DNA of 23,973 nucleotides from Castellaniella sp041675725 (lineage in GTDB: Bacteria; Pseudomonadota; Gammaproteobacteria; Burkholderiales; Burkholderiaceae_B). The stretch is taken from NCBI RefSeq assembly GCF_041675725.1, contig NZ_JBAYTI010000043.1, positions 1 through 23,973 on the forward strand, read 5' to 3'. Of the stretch, positions 1 to 7,784 are shown piece by piece. Positions within the stretch are counted from its first letter, which is position 1. The number at the start of each line of letters is the position of its first letter. The translations under genes were made by a program, and so were the position numbers. The notes under the pieces were generated by a model that did not search any database, was not told the DNA's origin, and worked only from the letters and a program-made list of their open reading frames with translations.

Positions 1-45
1 ATATGGCGGCGGGCCGCGCGAGCAGCCTGCTGACGCGGCGGGCCG

Positions 46-1323
46 TCAGCCGCCGGCGCGCAAGGCCCGCAGTTCGCGCTCGGCCACGTCGATGCGCACC
101 GTGCCCAGCTCGACCAGGCGGTGCGCGACGCGCGCGATCTCGTCGCCCTGCGCGCCGGCCATGAGCGCGATGTTCTGCGAGTGCAGCGACATATGCCCTT
201 TTTGCACCCCTTCGGTGGCCAGGACCTTGAGGGCCGCAAAATTCTGCGCCAGGCCGACTGCGGCGATGACGCGCGCAAGCTGTTCGGCCGACTCGATGCG
301 CATGATCTTCAGGCAGGCGCCGGCCATAGGGTGCAGGCGGGTGGCCCCGCCGACCAGCCCCACGGCCATGGGGATCTCGATGGAACCCGCGAGGTGGCCT
401 TCGCGCGTGACCTCCCAGTGCGTGAGGCTGCTGTACCAGCCGCGCCGCGCCGCATACGCATGGGCGCCGGCCTCGATGGCGCGGGTGTCGTTGCCGGTGG
501 CCAGGACCACGGCGGTGACCCCATTCATGATGCCTTTGTTGTGCGTCGCCGCGCGGTAAGGATCCATCTGCGCGAACTCGTAGGCCTGGATCATGCCATC
601 GCGCACGTCGGCGCCGCCGATGGCGTCGACGGGCCAGACACAGCGCGCGCGGGCCAGGCGCCGGTCGGCCAGGTTGGAGAGGATGCGCAGGCGGACGCGC
701 CCGCCCGCCCAGGATTCGATGTGCGGCGCGAGGGTTTCGGCCATGGTGTTGACGGCATTCGCGCCCATGGCATCGCGGGTATCGACGATCAGGTGAGTCA
801 CGACCATGGTGCCGCTGGCGGCCTCGATGAGGCGCACCTCGAGATCCCGGAAGCCGCCGCCCAGCTTTACCAGGACAGGGTCGCAGGCGTCACACAGGCG
901 GCGGATGTCGTCGATGTGCTCGAGAATGGCCAGCCGGGCGTTGGCCGGGTCGGGCACGCCGACCAGCTGCACCTGGGCGATCATCTGCGTCCCCGACATC
1001 GAGGTGATGAAGCCGCCGCTGTCGTAGCATTGGCGCGCCGCATTACAGACGGCCGCGACGACCGAGGACTCTTCGGTGGCCATGGGGACCAGATAGTCCC
1101 GGCCGTCGATGAGCAGGTTGGTGGCCACGCCCAGGGGGATGTTCATGGTCCCCACGACGTTTTCGATCAGCTGGTCGGCCAGCGCGGCCGGCAGATTGCC
1201 CGTATTCAGGAACAGGGGCTCGAGCTCGCCCGCCGGCAGACCGGCGTACTGCAGCACCCGCTGCACCCGTTCGGACACACTGAGCTTGTGAAAGCCTGAA
1301 ATACGCGATGAATTGTTCGACAC
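46..1323 (-). CDS. mvaA: Hydroxymethylglutaryl-CoA reductase, class II (degradative type)
   Basis: This 425-residue protein matches the length and motif order of the Pseudomonas mevalonii class II enzyme, which oxidises mevalonate plus CoA to HMG-CoA with NAD. Visible motifs are ENVVGTMNIPLGVA (54-67), the catalytic glutamate region ATEESS (82-87), DAMGANAVN (184-192), THNKGIMNG with the catalytic lysine (K263), ATGND with the catalytic aspartate (D279), GLVGGATRLHP (322-332) and the catalytic histidine in QKGHMSLH (H377). The start is GTG, with AAAGG 7 bases upstream. It is the last visible gene of the TRAP operon, 31 bp after the large permease. Family knowledge says HMG-CoA lyase would be the next step; none is visible, and it could lie left of the window. 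Family assignment is firm. The degradative direction is inferred from the sequence class and the transporter context. Confidence 0.95.
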   Translation of the reverse strand: MSNNSSRISGFHKLSVSERVQRVLQYAGLPAGELEPLFLNTGNLPAALADQLIENVVGTMNIPLGVATNLLIDGRDYLVPMATEESSVVAAVCNAARQCYDSGGFITSMSGTQMIAQVQLVGVPDPANARLAILEHIDDIRRLCDACDPVLVKLGGGFRDLEVRLIEAASGTMVVTHLIVDTRDAMGANAVNTMAETLAPHIESWAGGRVRLRILSNLADRRLARARCVWPVDAIGGADVRDGMIQAYEFAQMDPYRAATHNKGIMNGVTAVVLATGNDTRAIEAGAHAYAARRGWYSSLTHWEVTREGHLAGSIEIPMAVGLVGGATRLHPMAGACLKIMRIESAEQLARVIAAVGLAQNFAALKVLATEGVQKGHMSLHSQNIALMAGAQGDEIARVAHRLVELGTVRIDVAERELRALRAGG

Positions 1324-1354
1324 GACAGATACCTTTCATTCAATCAAGAAATAA

Positions 1355-2662
1355 TCACCCCATCATCCTGGGCAGCCAGGTGACCATGCCCGGCAAGGCG
1401 GCACAGATCAGCAGCGCCAGCACCTGCAGGCCCATGAACGGCACCACACCGCGATAGACGGTGCCGATGCCGATGCCCTCGGGCAGCGTGGCCCGTATAT
1501 AGAACAACGAGTAGCCAAAAGGCGGGCTGATGTAGCCCACTTGAATGGAGATGGCGTAGAGCACGCCAAACCAGATCTCGTCGAAACCCAGCAGCTTGAC
1601 GATGGGCAGAAAGACCGGCACGGTGAGCAGGATGATGCCGATCTCGTCCAGACAGGTCCCGAGGAAGATCAGAATGAGCATCATGACTGCCAGCACCAGG
1701 TAGGCGTTGACGTCCAGGTCGCGGATCAGGGCGATCAGCGTGTCGGCGCCGCCCAGGCCGGTGAAGATGGCCACATACGCCTTGGCGCCGATGGTGATCC
1801 AGAGAATCATGGCCGTGACCCTGAGCGTCTGCACACCGGCATCGGCCAGGCCCGCCCACGAGAACTTGCGCCGCGCCAGGCTGGCCAGCACAGCCCCCAC
1901 CACGCCGACGGCAGCGGCTTCGGTGGGCGTGGCTATGCCCAGGAAAATGGAGCCCAGCACCAGCACGATGAGCAGTGCCGGGATGACGACCGCGCGCAGG
2001 CTGAGCCACTTGAGGCGCATGGAAACCGGCTGCTGCGCGGCAGGCGGTATCCGCCCGCGCTGGAAATAGGCCACGTACAGGATATACAGGATGTACAGGC
2101 CGGCCAGCAGCAGGCCAGGCACGACGCCGGCAATGAGCATCTTGCCGATCGAGACCTGGGCCGTGACGGCATAGACGATGGTGAGCACCGAGGGCGGGAT
2201 CAGCACCCCCAGCGTGCCTGCGGCGCAGATCGTGCCCGCCACCAGCGAGGCATCGTATTTGCGCCGCAGCATTTCGGGCATGGCCAGCACGCCCATGGAA
2301 GTGACCGCCGCCCCCACCACCCCGGTCATGGCCGCCATGACCACGCAGATGATGACCGTGCCGATCGCCAGGCCACCGCGCAGGCGCCCAAACCACAGGC
2401 CCATCACGCGGTACAGGTCTTCGATGACGCCCGAACGCTGCAGGATGGCCGCCATCAGGATGTACAGCGGCACGGCCAGCAAGGGCTCGGAACGCATGGT
2501 GTCGAAAATCTGCAACACCAGGATGATGACCGAGTCCGGATTCCAGAGAGTGACCGTCAGGAACAGGGACAAGCCGCCCAGCACGAAGGCGATCGGCAGC
2601 CCGGTGAGCATGAGCGCGGTCAGGCCCCCGAACATGAGCGCGAGAATCATGTTGGCGCTCAT
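1355..2662 (-). CDS. TRAP transporter large permease (DctM family)
   Basis: This 435-residue, strongly hydrophobic protein has the many membrane helices of the DctM subunit, the ion-coupled channel of TRAP importers. A family hallmark is visible around residues 147-158 (AAGTLGVLIPPS). Repeated Gly/Pro-rich helix breaks and an EIGIILLTVP segment in the C-terminal half also fit the family. The ATG overlaps the stop of the small permease by four bases (ATGA), implying translational coupling, and GGAG lies 8 bases upstream. It is followed 31 bp later by HMG-CoA reductase, so substrate uptake and metabolism appear co-transcribed. The substrate cannot be read from this subunit. Mevalonate or a similar hydroxy acid is an inference from the downstream gene. 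Confidence 0.93.
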   Translation of the reverse strand: MSANMILALMFGGLTALMLTGLPIAFVLGGLSLFLTVTLWNPDSVIILVLQIFDTMRSEPLLAVPLYILMAAILQRSGVIEDLYRVMGLWFGRLRGGLAIGTVIICVVMAAMTGVVGAAVTSMGVLAMPEMLRRKYDASLVAGTICAAGTLGVLIPPSVLTIVYAVTAQVSIGKMLIAGVVPGLLLAGLYILYILYVAYFQRGRIPPAAQQPVSMRLKWLSLRAVVIPALLIVLVLGSIFLGIATPTEAAAVGVVGAVLASLARRKFSWAGLADAGVQTLRVTAMILWITIGAKAYVAIFTGLGGADTLIALIRDLDVNAYLVLAVMMLILIFLGTCLDEIGIILLTVPVFLPIVKLLGFDEIWFGVLYAISIQVGYISPPFGYSLFYIRATLPEGIGIGTVYRGVVPFMGLQVLALLICAALPGMVTWLPRMMG

Positions 2663-3165
2663 GCGGGCTCCGGGTCGCCGGCATGCAGCCGGATGAGTTC
2701 GGCCAGGCTCTGCAGGCCCAGCAGCAGGAAGGCCAGCGGCACGGCCACCTTATACGGCCACAGAGGGGGATTCCAGGCCGAAAACGTGGTTTCCCGGTAT
2801 TCGATGGCCTGCACGACCAGCGGCGTAGCGAAATACAGCATCACCACGCAGAAGAAGAGAATGATCAGCTGGTTGAACGTATCCACCCAGCGGCCGGTGC
2901 GCGGCCGCATGCGGGCACGCACCAGATCCATGTTGACGTGCCCGCCCACGTGCAGCAGGTAGGGTCCGCCCAGCAGGAAATACGGCCCGAAGAGCAGCAC
3001 CGCGAATTCCATGCCCCAGACCGTGGGGGCATGGAAAACGTAGCGGCTGATGACCTCGGCCATCATGGAGGGCACGATCAGCAGCATCAGCGCGGCCGCC
3101 AGCCAGAACAGCCAGCGGTTCAGCGTGGTGATGCCGTGGACGTAGAGATACAGGAGGCGCATCAT
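2659..3165 (-). CDS. TRAP transporter small permease (DctQ family)
   Basis: This 168-residue protein has four predicted membrane helices (about 17-38, 53-72, 97-118 and 136-157), the standard topology of DctQ. The loop motif GGHVNMDLV (74-82) is characteristic of the family. DctQ pairs with DctM in the inner membrane to receive ligand from the periplasmic binding protein. Two adjacent ATG codons (3165 and 3162) could both serve as start, with a G-rich stretch upstream. Its stop overlaps the start of the large permease. A 91-bp gap with a stem-loop separates it from the binding-protein gene upstream. Confidence 0.9.
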   Translation of the reverse strand: MMRLLYLYVHGITTLNRWLFWLAAALMLLIVPSMMAEVISRYVFHAPTVWGMEFAVLLFGPYFLLGGPYLLHVGGHVNMDLVRARMRPRTGRWVDTFNQLIILFFCVVMLYFATPLVVQAIEYRETTFSAWNPPLWPYKVAVPLAFLLLGLQSLAELIRLHAGDPEPA

Positions 3166-3204
3166 GGCCTGCCCCCCGGCCCAGGACGCCTGGCCAGGCC
3201 CCGG

Positions 3205-3232
3205 CTGGCGCCACCGCCGGACGCGGCGCCAG
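3205..3232 (-). other. Intercistronic stem-loop between TRAP binding protein and small permease genes
   Basis: An 8-bp perfect inverted repeat (CTGGCGCC / GGCGCCAG) with a 12-base loop lies in the 91-bp gap between the binding-protein and small-permease genes. There is no following T-run, so it is unlikely to be an intrinsic terminator. Such hairpins after binding-protein genes often stabilise the upstream mRNA, giving excess binding protein. That role here is inference. Confidence 0.45.
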
Positions 3233-3256
3233 CGATCGGGTCGGGATGGGGCCGCA

Positions 3257-4300
3257 TCAGTTCAGCAGGCCGAGTTTCTCCATGAAGGCCACCTGGCTGT
3301 CGAGCATTTCGGTGGCCAGTGGCTCGCCCTTGGTGGCGTCGCGCCAGATGCTGACCACCTGCTTGCGCGCCTGGGCGACGTCGGCCGGATCCAGCGCGCT
3401 GACCTCGACGCCCTGCTCTTTGAAGGCGTCGATGGCCTTGCCGTCGGACACCATGATGTGCTGGCGCAAGGCCGTGGAGACCTCGCGGGCCGCGGCTGCG
3501 AGCGCGGCTTTGTAGGACGGCGGCAGCGCATCGTACGCTTTTTGATTGGCGACGTAGCTGGTGGCGGTGGTGGGCTGGTGCGGGCCGGGCATGACGATGT
3601 ACTTGGCCACCTCGCCCAGGCCGGCCTCGAGATTGGCAGTGAGGTCGCCCCGGTCGGCGATGTCGATCACCCCTTTGTCGAGCGCGGAATACACGTCGGC
3701 CGTGGCCAGGGGCGCGACGGCGACGCCCAGGCCCCCCATGACGGACGAGGCCAGGCCCACGAAGCGGCCTTTCTTGTCTTTGAAATCGGCCACGCTGTGG
3801 ATGGGCACCTTGGAGTGGATGGGTTCGGGGCCATAGACGGTGGGTGCGATATAGAACAGCCCGGCGGGCGCATAGGCCTTGCGCGCCATGTCCAGGCCGC
3901 CCAGCTCGTAGAACCAGGCTTCGTACTGGTCGGGTTCGGTGAAGCCGAAAGGCACGGTGCTGGTGAAGGCCAGTGCGGGGATCTTGCCGGCCTCGTAGCC
4001 GTCGAAGGTTTTCATGAGCTCGAAGGCCCCGCCGCGCACGGCATCGAAGGCCTGGCTGGGCGGCACCAGCTGGCCGGCCGAGAACAGCTCGATCTCGAAC
4101 TGCCCATCGGTGAGTTCCGCGACGCGCTTGACGAAGAGCTCTTCGAACTTCTGCGGCGTGGTGCCGCCATCCCAGAGTGCCTGCATGCGCCACTTGACCT
4201 TGTCCTGTGCGCGGGCGGACGTCGCGAGCCCCAGCCCCACGCCCGCCACGGAGGCGGCCCCCAGGGTCTTGAGCAGGGCGCGTCGGTTGATTGTCTGCAT
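3257..4300 (-). CDS. TRAP transporter solute-binding protein (DctP family), Tat-exported
   Basis: This 347-residue periplasmic receptor captures the substrate for the DctQ/DctM pair. The chosen ATG at 4300 has AGGAG 7-8 bases upstream and gives a twin-arginine signal peptide: NRRALLK (R6-R7), a hydrophobic stretch and an Ala-x-Ala cleavage site near residue 31. An in-frame start 20 codons further upstream would bury this signal. The mature protein shows the DctP pattern, including PPSQAFDAVRGGAFEL, an APTVYGPEPIHS segment and DKGVIDIAD. It resembles receptors of the alpha-keto acid or hydroxy-carboxylate type more than C4-dicarboxylate ones; this is a soft impression. It is the first gene of the operon with HMG-CoA reductase, divergent from the MocR regulator. 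Confidence 0.92.
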   Translation of the reverse strand: MQTINRRALLKTLGAASVAGVGLGLATSARAQDKVKWRMQALWDGGTTPQKFEELFVKRVAELTDGQFEIELFSAGQLVPPSQAFDAVRGGAFELMKTFDGYEAGKIPALAFTSTVPFGFTEPDQYEAWFYELGGLDMARKAYAPAGLFYIAPTVYGPEPIHSKVPIHSVADFKDKKGRFVGLASSVMGGLGVAVAPLATADVYSALDKGVIDIADRGDLTANLEAGLGEVAKYIVMPGPHQPTTATSYVANQKAYDALPPSYKAALAAAAREVSTALRQHIMVSDGKAIDAFKEQGVEVSALDPADVAQARKQVVSIWRDATKGEPLATEMLDSQVAFMEKLGLLN

Positions 4301-4415
4301 TGTCTTCTCCTGTTGAGTGCTGTTGTTCATCGCCCGGCACCAGGCAGGCGCGTCATGCACGCGGCGCTGCGAGTCGCGTGGCCCGGGCTTGTAGGATCAT
4401 ATTAGGAGTCAGACC

Positions 4416-4460
4416 GGTACAATAAAAGGTACAGTTGTGATTAATTCGTGATTCTGTACC
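4416..4460. promoter_or_regulatory. Candidate MocR operator: two direct and one inverted GGTACA half-sites
   Basis: The 172-bp divergent region between the TRAP operon and the MocR gene contains GGTACA at 4416-4421 and again at 4428-4433 (direct, 12 bp apart), and its inverse TGTACC at 4455-4460. MocR-family proteins commonly bind direct repeats in the promoter next to their own gene, so this is the natural operator for both directions. TACAAT within the first copy also resembles a -10 hexamer, but I could not fix a convincing promoter on either strand. Confidence 0.5.
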
Positions 4461-4472
4461 CTTCTTTGACCC

Positions 4473-5858
4473 ATGACAGTGGCTGGCCCACCCCCCACCC
4501 GCATCGAAGCCGTGATCCAGAACGTGCGAGCCGAGATCACGGCCGGCCTCTGGGCGCCTGGCAGCAAGATCCTGTCGATCCGCGCCGCCGCCCAGGCCTT
4601 CCAGGTGTCGAAGAACACCGTGGCCGAGGCGTACGACCGCATGGTGGCCATGGGTCAGCTCGAGGCGCGGCTGGGTTCGGGCTATTACGTACCCCGCCGC
4701 AACCGCCGGGATCCCCTGCCCAAGGCCTTGTCGGTGGCACAGGCAGTCGATGCCGCCACATTGCTGCGCGAGCAGCTGATCCGGCAGTACGAGGTGCGCG
4801 TGGGCGAGGGGCGCCCGCCTCACGACTGGGTGGGCAGCCCGGTATTCAAGCCGCTGCCGCATATGCACAACCCACCACCGGGTGGCGAAGTGCACGCTTA
4901 TGGCAACCCCTGGGGCTTTGCGCGGCTGCGCCACTACCTGGCGCAGAGCCTGGGCGACCGGCAGATCGCGGCCGCTCCCGAACAGATCCTGACGACGCTC
5001 GGGGCCAACCACGCGCTGGACTTGATCGCACGCCAGCTGCTCGAACCGGGCGACACGGTGCTGGTGGACAGCCCCGGATACTACCCCCTGTTCGCCAAAC
5101 TGCACCTGGGCGGCCTCCAGATCATCGGCGTACGGCGCCTGGCCAACGGCCCCGACATCGACGATCTGAACCTCAAGGCGATGCGCCACAAGCCGAAGAT
5201 TTTTTTCACGCAGTCGCAGGCCCACAACCCAACCGGCAGCGCGCTCAGCCTGCCGATCGGCCACCGCATCCTGGTCGCGGCGGCACAGCACAATTTCCTG
5301 ATCGTCGAAGATGACCCGTTCGCCGACATCCTGTCGCCGGATGCGCCCCGGCTGGCCAGCCTGGATCAGCTCGAACGGGTGATCTACGTGGGCACATTCT
5401 CCAAGACCTTGTCGGCCGGCCTACGGGTCGGCTATCTGGCGGCCCATCCACGGCTGGCCCAGGCCCTGTGCGACCTGAAGATGCTCACGATCGCGTGCTC
5501 GGGCGACTACGCCGAGCGCATGCTGTACGATTTCATTGCCTCGGGCCAGTACCTCAAACACCTGCGCCGGCTGCGCACGCGCGTCGCGCAGACCACCCGC
5601 CAGGCCATGGACATCGTCCGCCAGCTGGGGCTGGAGGTCTTCTGCGAACCCACGGGCTGTTTCTATCTGTGGGCTTTCCTGCCGGCTGGCGACACCGAAG
5701 AACGCCTGGTGCAGGACGCTTCCGAGCGCAATATCTTCATCGCCCCCGGCTATCTGTTCACACCCGAACACTGCAGTCCGCGCCCCGCCACCCGCCTGAA
5801 CATCGCCTACGTGGGGCACCCCAAGTTCAGCCAGTTCATGCGCGGACGCGGTGCCTGA
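4473..5858 (+). CDS. MocR-family transcriptional regulator (GntR helix-turn-helix plus aminotransferase-like domain)
   Basis: This 461-residue protein has the two-domain MocR layout. Residues 10-73 form a GntR winged helix-turn-helix, including GSKILSIRAAAQAFQVS, KNTVAEAYDRM and the wing LEARLGSGYYV. Residues about 120-455 are a fold-type I aminotransferase domain with NPTG (252-255), VEDDPFAD (278-285) and the PLP lysine motif GTFSKTLSAGLRVGY (K311). MocR proteins usually use PLP or an amino compound as effector and often regulate an adjacent divergent operon as well as themselves. Here the neighbours are the TRAP/HMG-CoA reductase operon (divergent) and the acyl-CoA ligase (downstream). The PLP lysine is retained, so cofactor binding is expected. 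The effector is unknown. Confidence 0.93.
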   Translation: MTVAGPPPTRIEAVIQNVRAEITAGLWAPGSKILSIRAAAQAFQVSKNTVAEAYDRMVAMGQLEARLGSGYYVPRRNRRDPLPKALSVAQAVDAATLLREQLIRQYEVRVGEGRPPHDWVGSPVFKPLPHMHNPPPGGEVHAYGNPWGFARLRHYLAQSLGDRQIAAAPEQILTTLGANHALDLIARQLLEPGDTVLVDSPGYYPLFAKLHLGGLQIIGVRRLANGPDIDDLNLKAMRHKPKIFFTQSQAHNPTGSALSLPIGHRILVAAAQHNFLIVEDDPFADILSPDAPRLASLDQLERVIYVGTFSKTLSAGLRVGYLAAHPRLAQALCDLKMLTIACSGDYAERMLYDFIASGQYLKHLRRLRTRVAQTTRQAMDIVRQLGLEVFCEPTGCFYLWAFLPAGDTEERLVQDASERNIFIAPGYLFTPEHCSPRPATRLNIAYVGHPKFSQFMRGRGA

Positions 5859-5891
5859 CGGTGCCCGACCCAGCGCCGTCCACTGCCCAGA

Positions 5892-5923
5892 CACCCCTGG
5901 CCGCCCCGGAGCGGCCAGGGGTG
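5892..5923 (+). terminator. Strong stem-loop after the MocR gene (terminator-like, no T-run)
   Basis: A perfect 13-bp inverted repeat, CACCCCTGGCCGC / GCGGCCAGGGGTG, with a 6-base loop lies 33 bp after the MocR stop codon and 78 bp before the acyl-CoA ligase start. The stem is very stable, but the following bases are CGGCGGG rather than a T-run. It may act as a weak or factor-assisted terminator, or as an mRNA 3-prime protector. Confidence 0.45.
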
Positions 5924-6001
5924 CGGCGGGACCCGCGCGGTGGTGTAAGCTTTCAGAATGCAGCCGCGGCGCCGCTGCGGCACGTCGTTCAGGATATTTC
6001 C

Positions 6002-7681
6002 ATGGAGCGCATCTGGCTGTCTCATTATCCACCCGGGGTTCCGGCCGACATCATGGACCAGGTACAGGCCTGCCCCTCGCTGGCGGCGCTGTTCGAAGAA
6101 GGCTGCGCCCGGCACGCCGGGCGCATTGCCTATCACAGCCTGGGGGCCACCCTCGACTACGCGGGGCTGCACCGGCAGGCGCATGCCTTTGCCGCCTGGC
6201 TGCAACGGCAGGGGGTGGGGCGCGGCGACCGGGTGCTGCTGATGATGCCCAACCTGATGCAGTATCCAGTGTGCCTGTTCGGTACCTGGCTGGCGGGCGC
6301 GGTGGTGGTCAACACCAATCCCCTCTACACCGTGGGCGAGCTGCAGCACCAGCTCAATGACTCGGGCGCGACGACCGTGGTGGTGGCAGAGCATTTCGCG
6401 CACGTGCTGCAACAGGCCTTGCCCGGCTCCGCCGTGCAGCGCGTGGTGGTCACGGCGGTGGGCGACCTGCTGGGGTTCTGGCGCGGACACCTGGCCAACG
6501 GGCTGGTGCGCTACGTGCGCAAGCAAATCAAGACCTGGCGCATCCCCGGCAGCTTCCGCCTGAACCGCGTGCTGGCGCAGGGGCGGCGCCTGTCCTTCAC
6601 CCCCCCGGCCTTGGGGCCCGACGACCTGGCGGCCCTGCAATATACAGGCGGTACGACGGGGGTGGCCAAGGGCGCCATGCTCACGCACGGCAACCTGGTG
6701 GCCAACGTCCATCAGGCCCACGCCTGGGTACGGCCATTCTGTCGCGGCGAAAACGAGCTCATCGTCACGGCGCTGCCGCTCTATCACGTGTTCGCGCTCA
6801 CGGCCAACTGCCTGGTGTTCTTCAAGCTCGGAGCCAGCAATCTGCTGGTGGTGGATGCGCGCGACACCAACACCCTGGTGCACGAGATGCGGCGCCTGCG
6901 CTTCACCGCGCTCACGGGGGTGAATACGCTGTTCAACGCACTGCTGGCACGGCCAGACTTCGCGCAGCTGGATTTCTCGGCCCTGACGCTCGCCCTGGGC
7001 GGCGGCATGGCCGTGCAGGAAGAGGTCGCGCGGCGCTGGCTCGCCGTCACGGGGGTGCCGATCGCACAAGCGTACGGGCTGACGGAAACCTCGCCGGCCG
7101 TCACCATCAGCCCGCTGGACTCCGTGGAATTCAACGGCTCGATCGGCCTGCCTGTGCCGTCCACCGACGTGGCGATCCGCGAGAACAACCAGAGCCTGCC
7201 AATCGGCGAGGTCGGCGAAATCTGCGTCAAAGGGCCCCAGGTGATGGCGGGCTACTGGCAGCGGCCCGACGAAACCGCGCACACGTTCGATGCGGACGGC
7301 TGGCTGATGACCGGCGACATCGGGCGCATGGACGAGCGCGGCTACGTATTCCTGCTGGATCGCAAGAAAGACATGATCCTGGTGTCGGGCTTCAACGTCT
7401 ATCCAAACGAGGTCGAGTCCGTCGTGATGGGGCTGCCCGGGGTACACGAAGTGGTCGCCGTGGGGGTGCCGCACGGGGTGGCCGGCGAAGCAGTCAAGCT
7501 GTTCGTGATCCGCAGCGATCCGTCGCTGACGGAGGCACAGGTGATTGCATACTGTCGCGAGCACCTGACGGGCTACAAAGTCCCCCGATACGTCGAATTT
7601 CGCGACGACCTGCCACGCAGCGCGGTGGGCAAGATTCTGCGCAAGGACCTGCGCGATGAGGCGCGTGGGCAAGATGGCTAA
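6002..7681 (+). CDS. fadD: Long-chain-fatty-acid--CoA ligase (FadD-like acyl-CoA synthetase)
   Basis: This 559-residue ANL-superfamily adenylating enzyme activates a carboxylic acid to acyl-AMP and then acyl-CoA. Motifs in order are the phosphate-binding YTGGTTGVAKGA (214-225), YGLTETSP (358-365), TGD (437-439), the FACS signature DRKKDMILVSGFNVYP (453-468) and the C-terminal catalytic lysine in GKILRKDLR (K544). Length and motifs match E. coli FadD. The ATG at 6002 has AGGA 8 bases upstream. The open frame continues 178 codons further upstream, but that part lies inside the MocR gene and shows no family similarity. It is codirectional with MocR but separated by a strong stem-loop. It could act on ordinary fatty acids or on an intermediate of the adjacent HMG-CoA locus. 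Confidence 0.92.
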   Translation: MERIWLSHYPPGVPADIMDQVQACPSLAALFEEGCARHAGRIAYHSLGATLDYAGLHRQAHAFAAWLQRQGVGRGDRVLLMMPNLMQYPVCLFGTWLAGAVVVNTNPLYTVGELQHQLNDSGATTVVVAEHFAHVLQQALPGSAVQRVVVTAVGDLLGFWRGHLANGLVRYVRKQIKTWRIPGSFRLNRVLAQGRRLSFTPPALGPDDLAALQYTGGTTGVAKGAMLTHGNLVANVHQAHAWVRPFCRGENELIVTALPLYHVFALTANCLVFFKLGASNLLVVDARDTNTLVHEMRRLRFTALTGVNTLFNALLARPDFAQLDFSALTLALGGGMAVQEEVARRWLAVTGVPIAQAYGLTETSPAVTISPLDSVEFNGSIGLPVPSTDVAIRENNQSLPIGEVGEICVKGPQVMAGYWQRPDETAHTFDADGWLMTGDIGRMDERGYVFLLDRKKDMILVSGFNVYPNEVESVVMGLPGVHEVVAVGVPHGVAGEAVKLFVIRSDPSLTEAQVIAYCREHLTGYKVPRYVEFRDDLPRSAVGKILRKDLRDEARGQDG

Positions 7682-7781
7682 GCACTACCCAAACCTTAAC
7701 GCGAAGAAAGCCTTATTCGACGATCAGGCACTGAGTATCGCGCTGAAGCAACTGACACCAAAAAATATAGTTGCGGCCTGA
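7674..7781 (+). other. AT-richer patch with a 35-codon open frame, unrecognised
   Basis: Between the convergent acyl-CoA ligase and gamma-glutamyltransferase genes lies about 100 bp of clearly lower GC (48 of 100 bases by hand count over 7682-7781). It holds a complete 35-codon frame starting with ATG at 7674, which overlaps the ligase stop, and ending with TGA. The peptide begins MAKHYPNLNAKK and ends LTPKNIVAA. No convincing ribosome-binding site precedes it. A 6-bp inverted repeat (GCAACT/AGTTGC, 7748-7774) overlaps its end. I do not recognise the peptide. It may be a relic of transferred DNA or chance. Confidence 0.2.
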
Positions 7782-7784
7782 CGC

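Noticed and set aside
121..1299. Long plus-strand frame opposite HMG-CoA reductase
   Set aside because: The minus strand carries every catalytic residue of HMG-CoA reductase; the opposite frame has no recognisable features.
5468..6001. N-terminal extension of the acyl-CoA ligase by 178 codons
   Set aside because: This part overlaps the MocR gene in another frame and is low-complexity. The ATG at 6002 has a ribosome-binding site and gives the normal FadD length.
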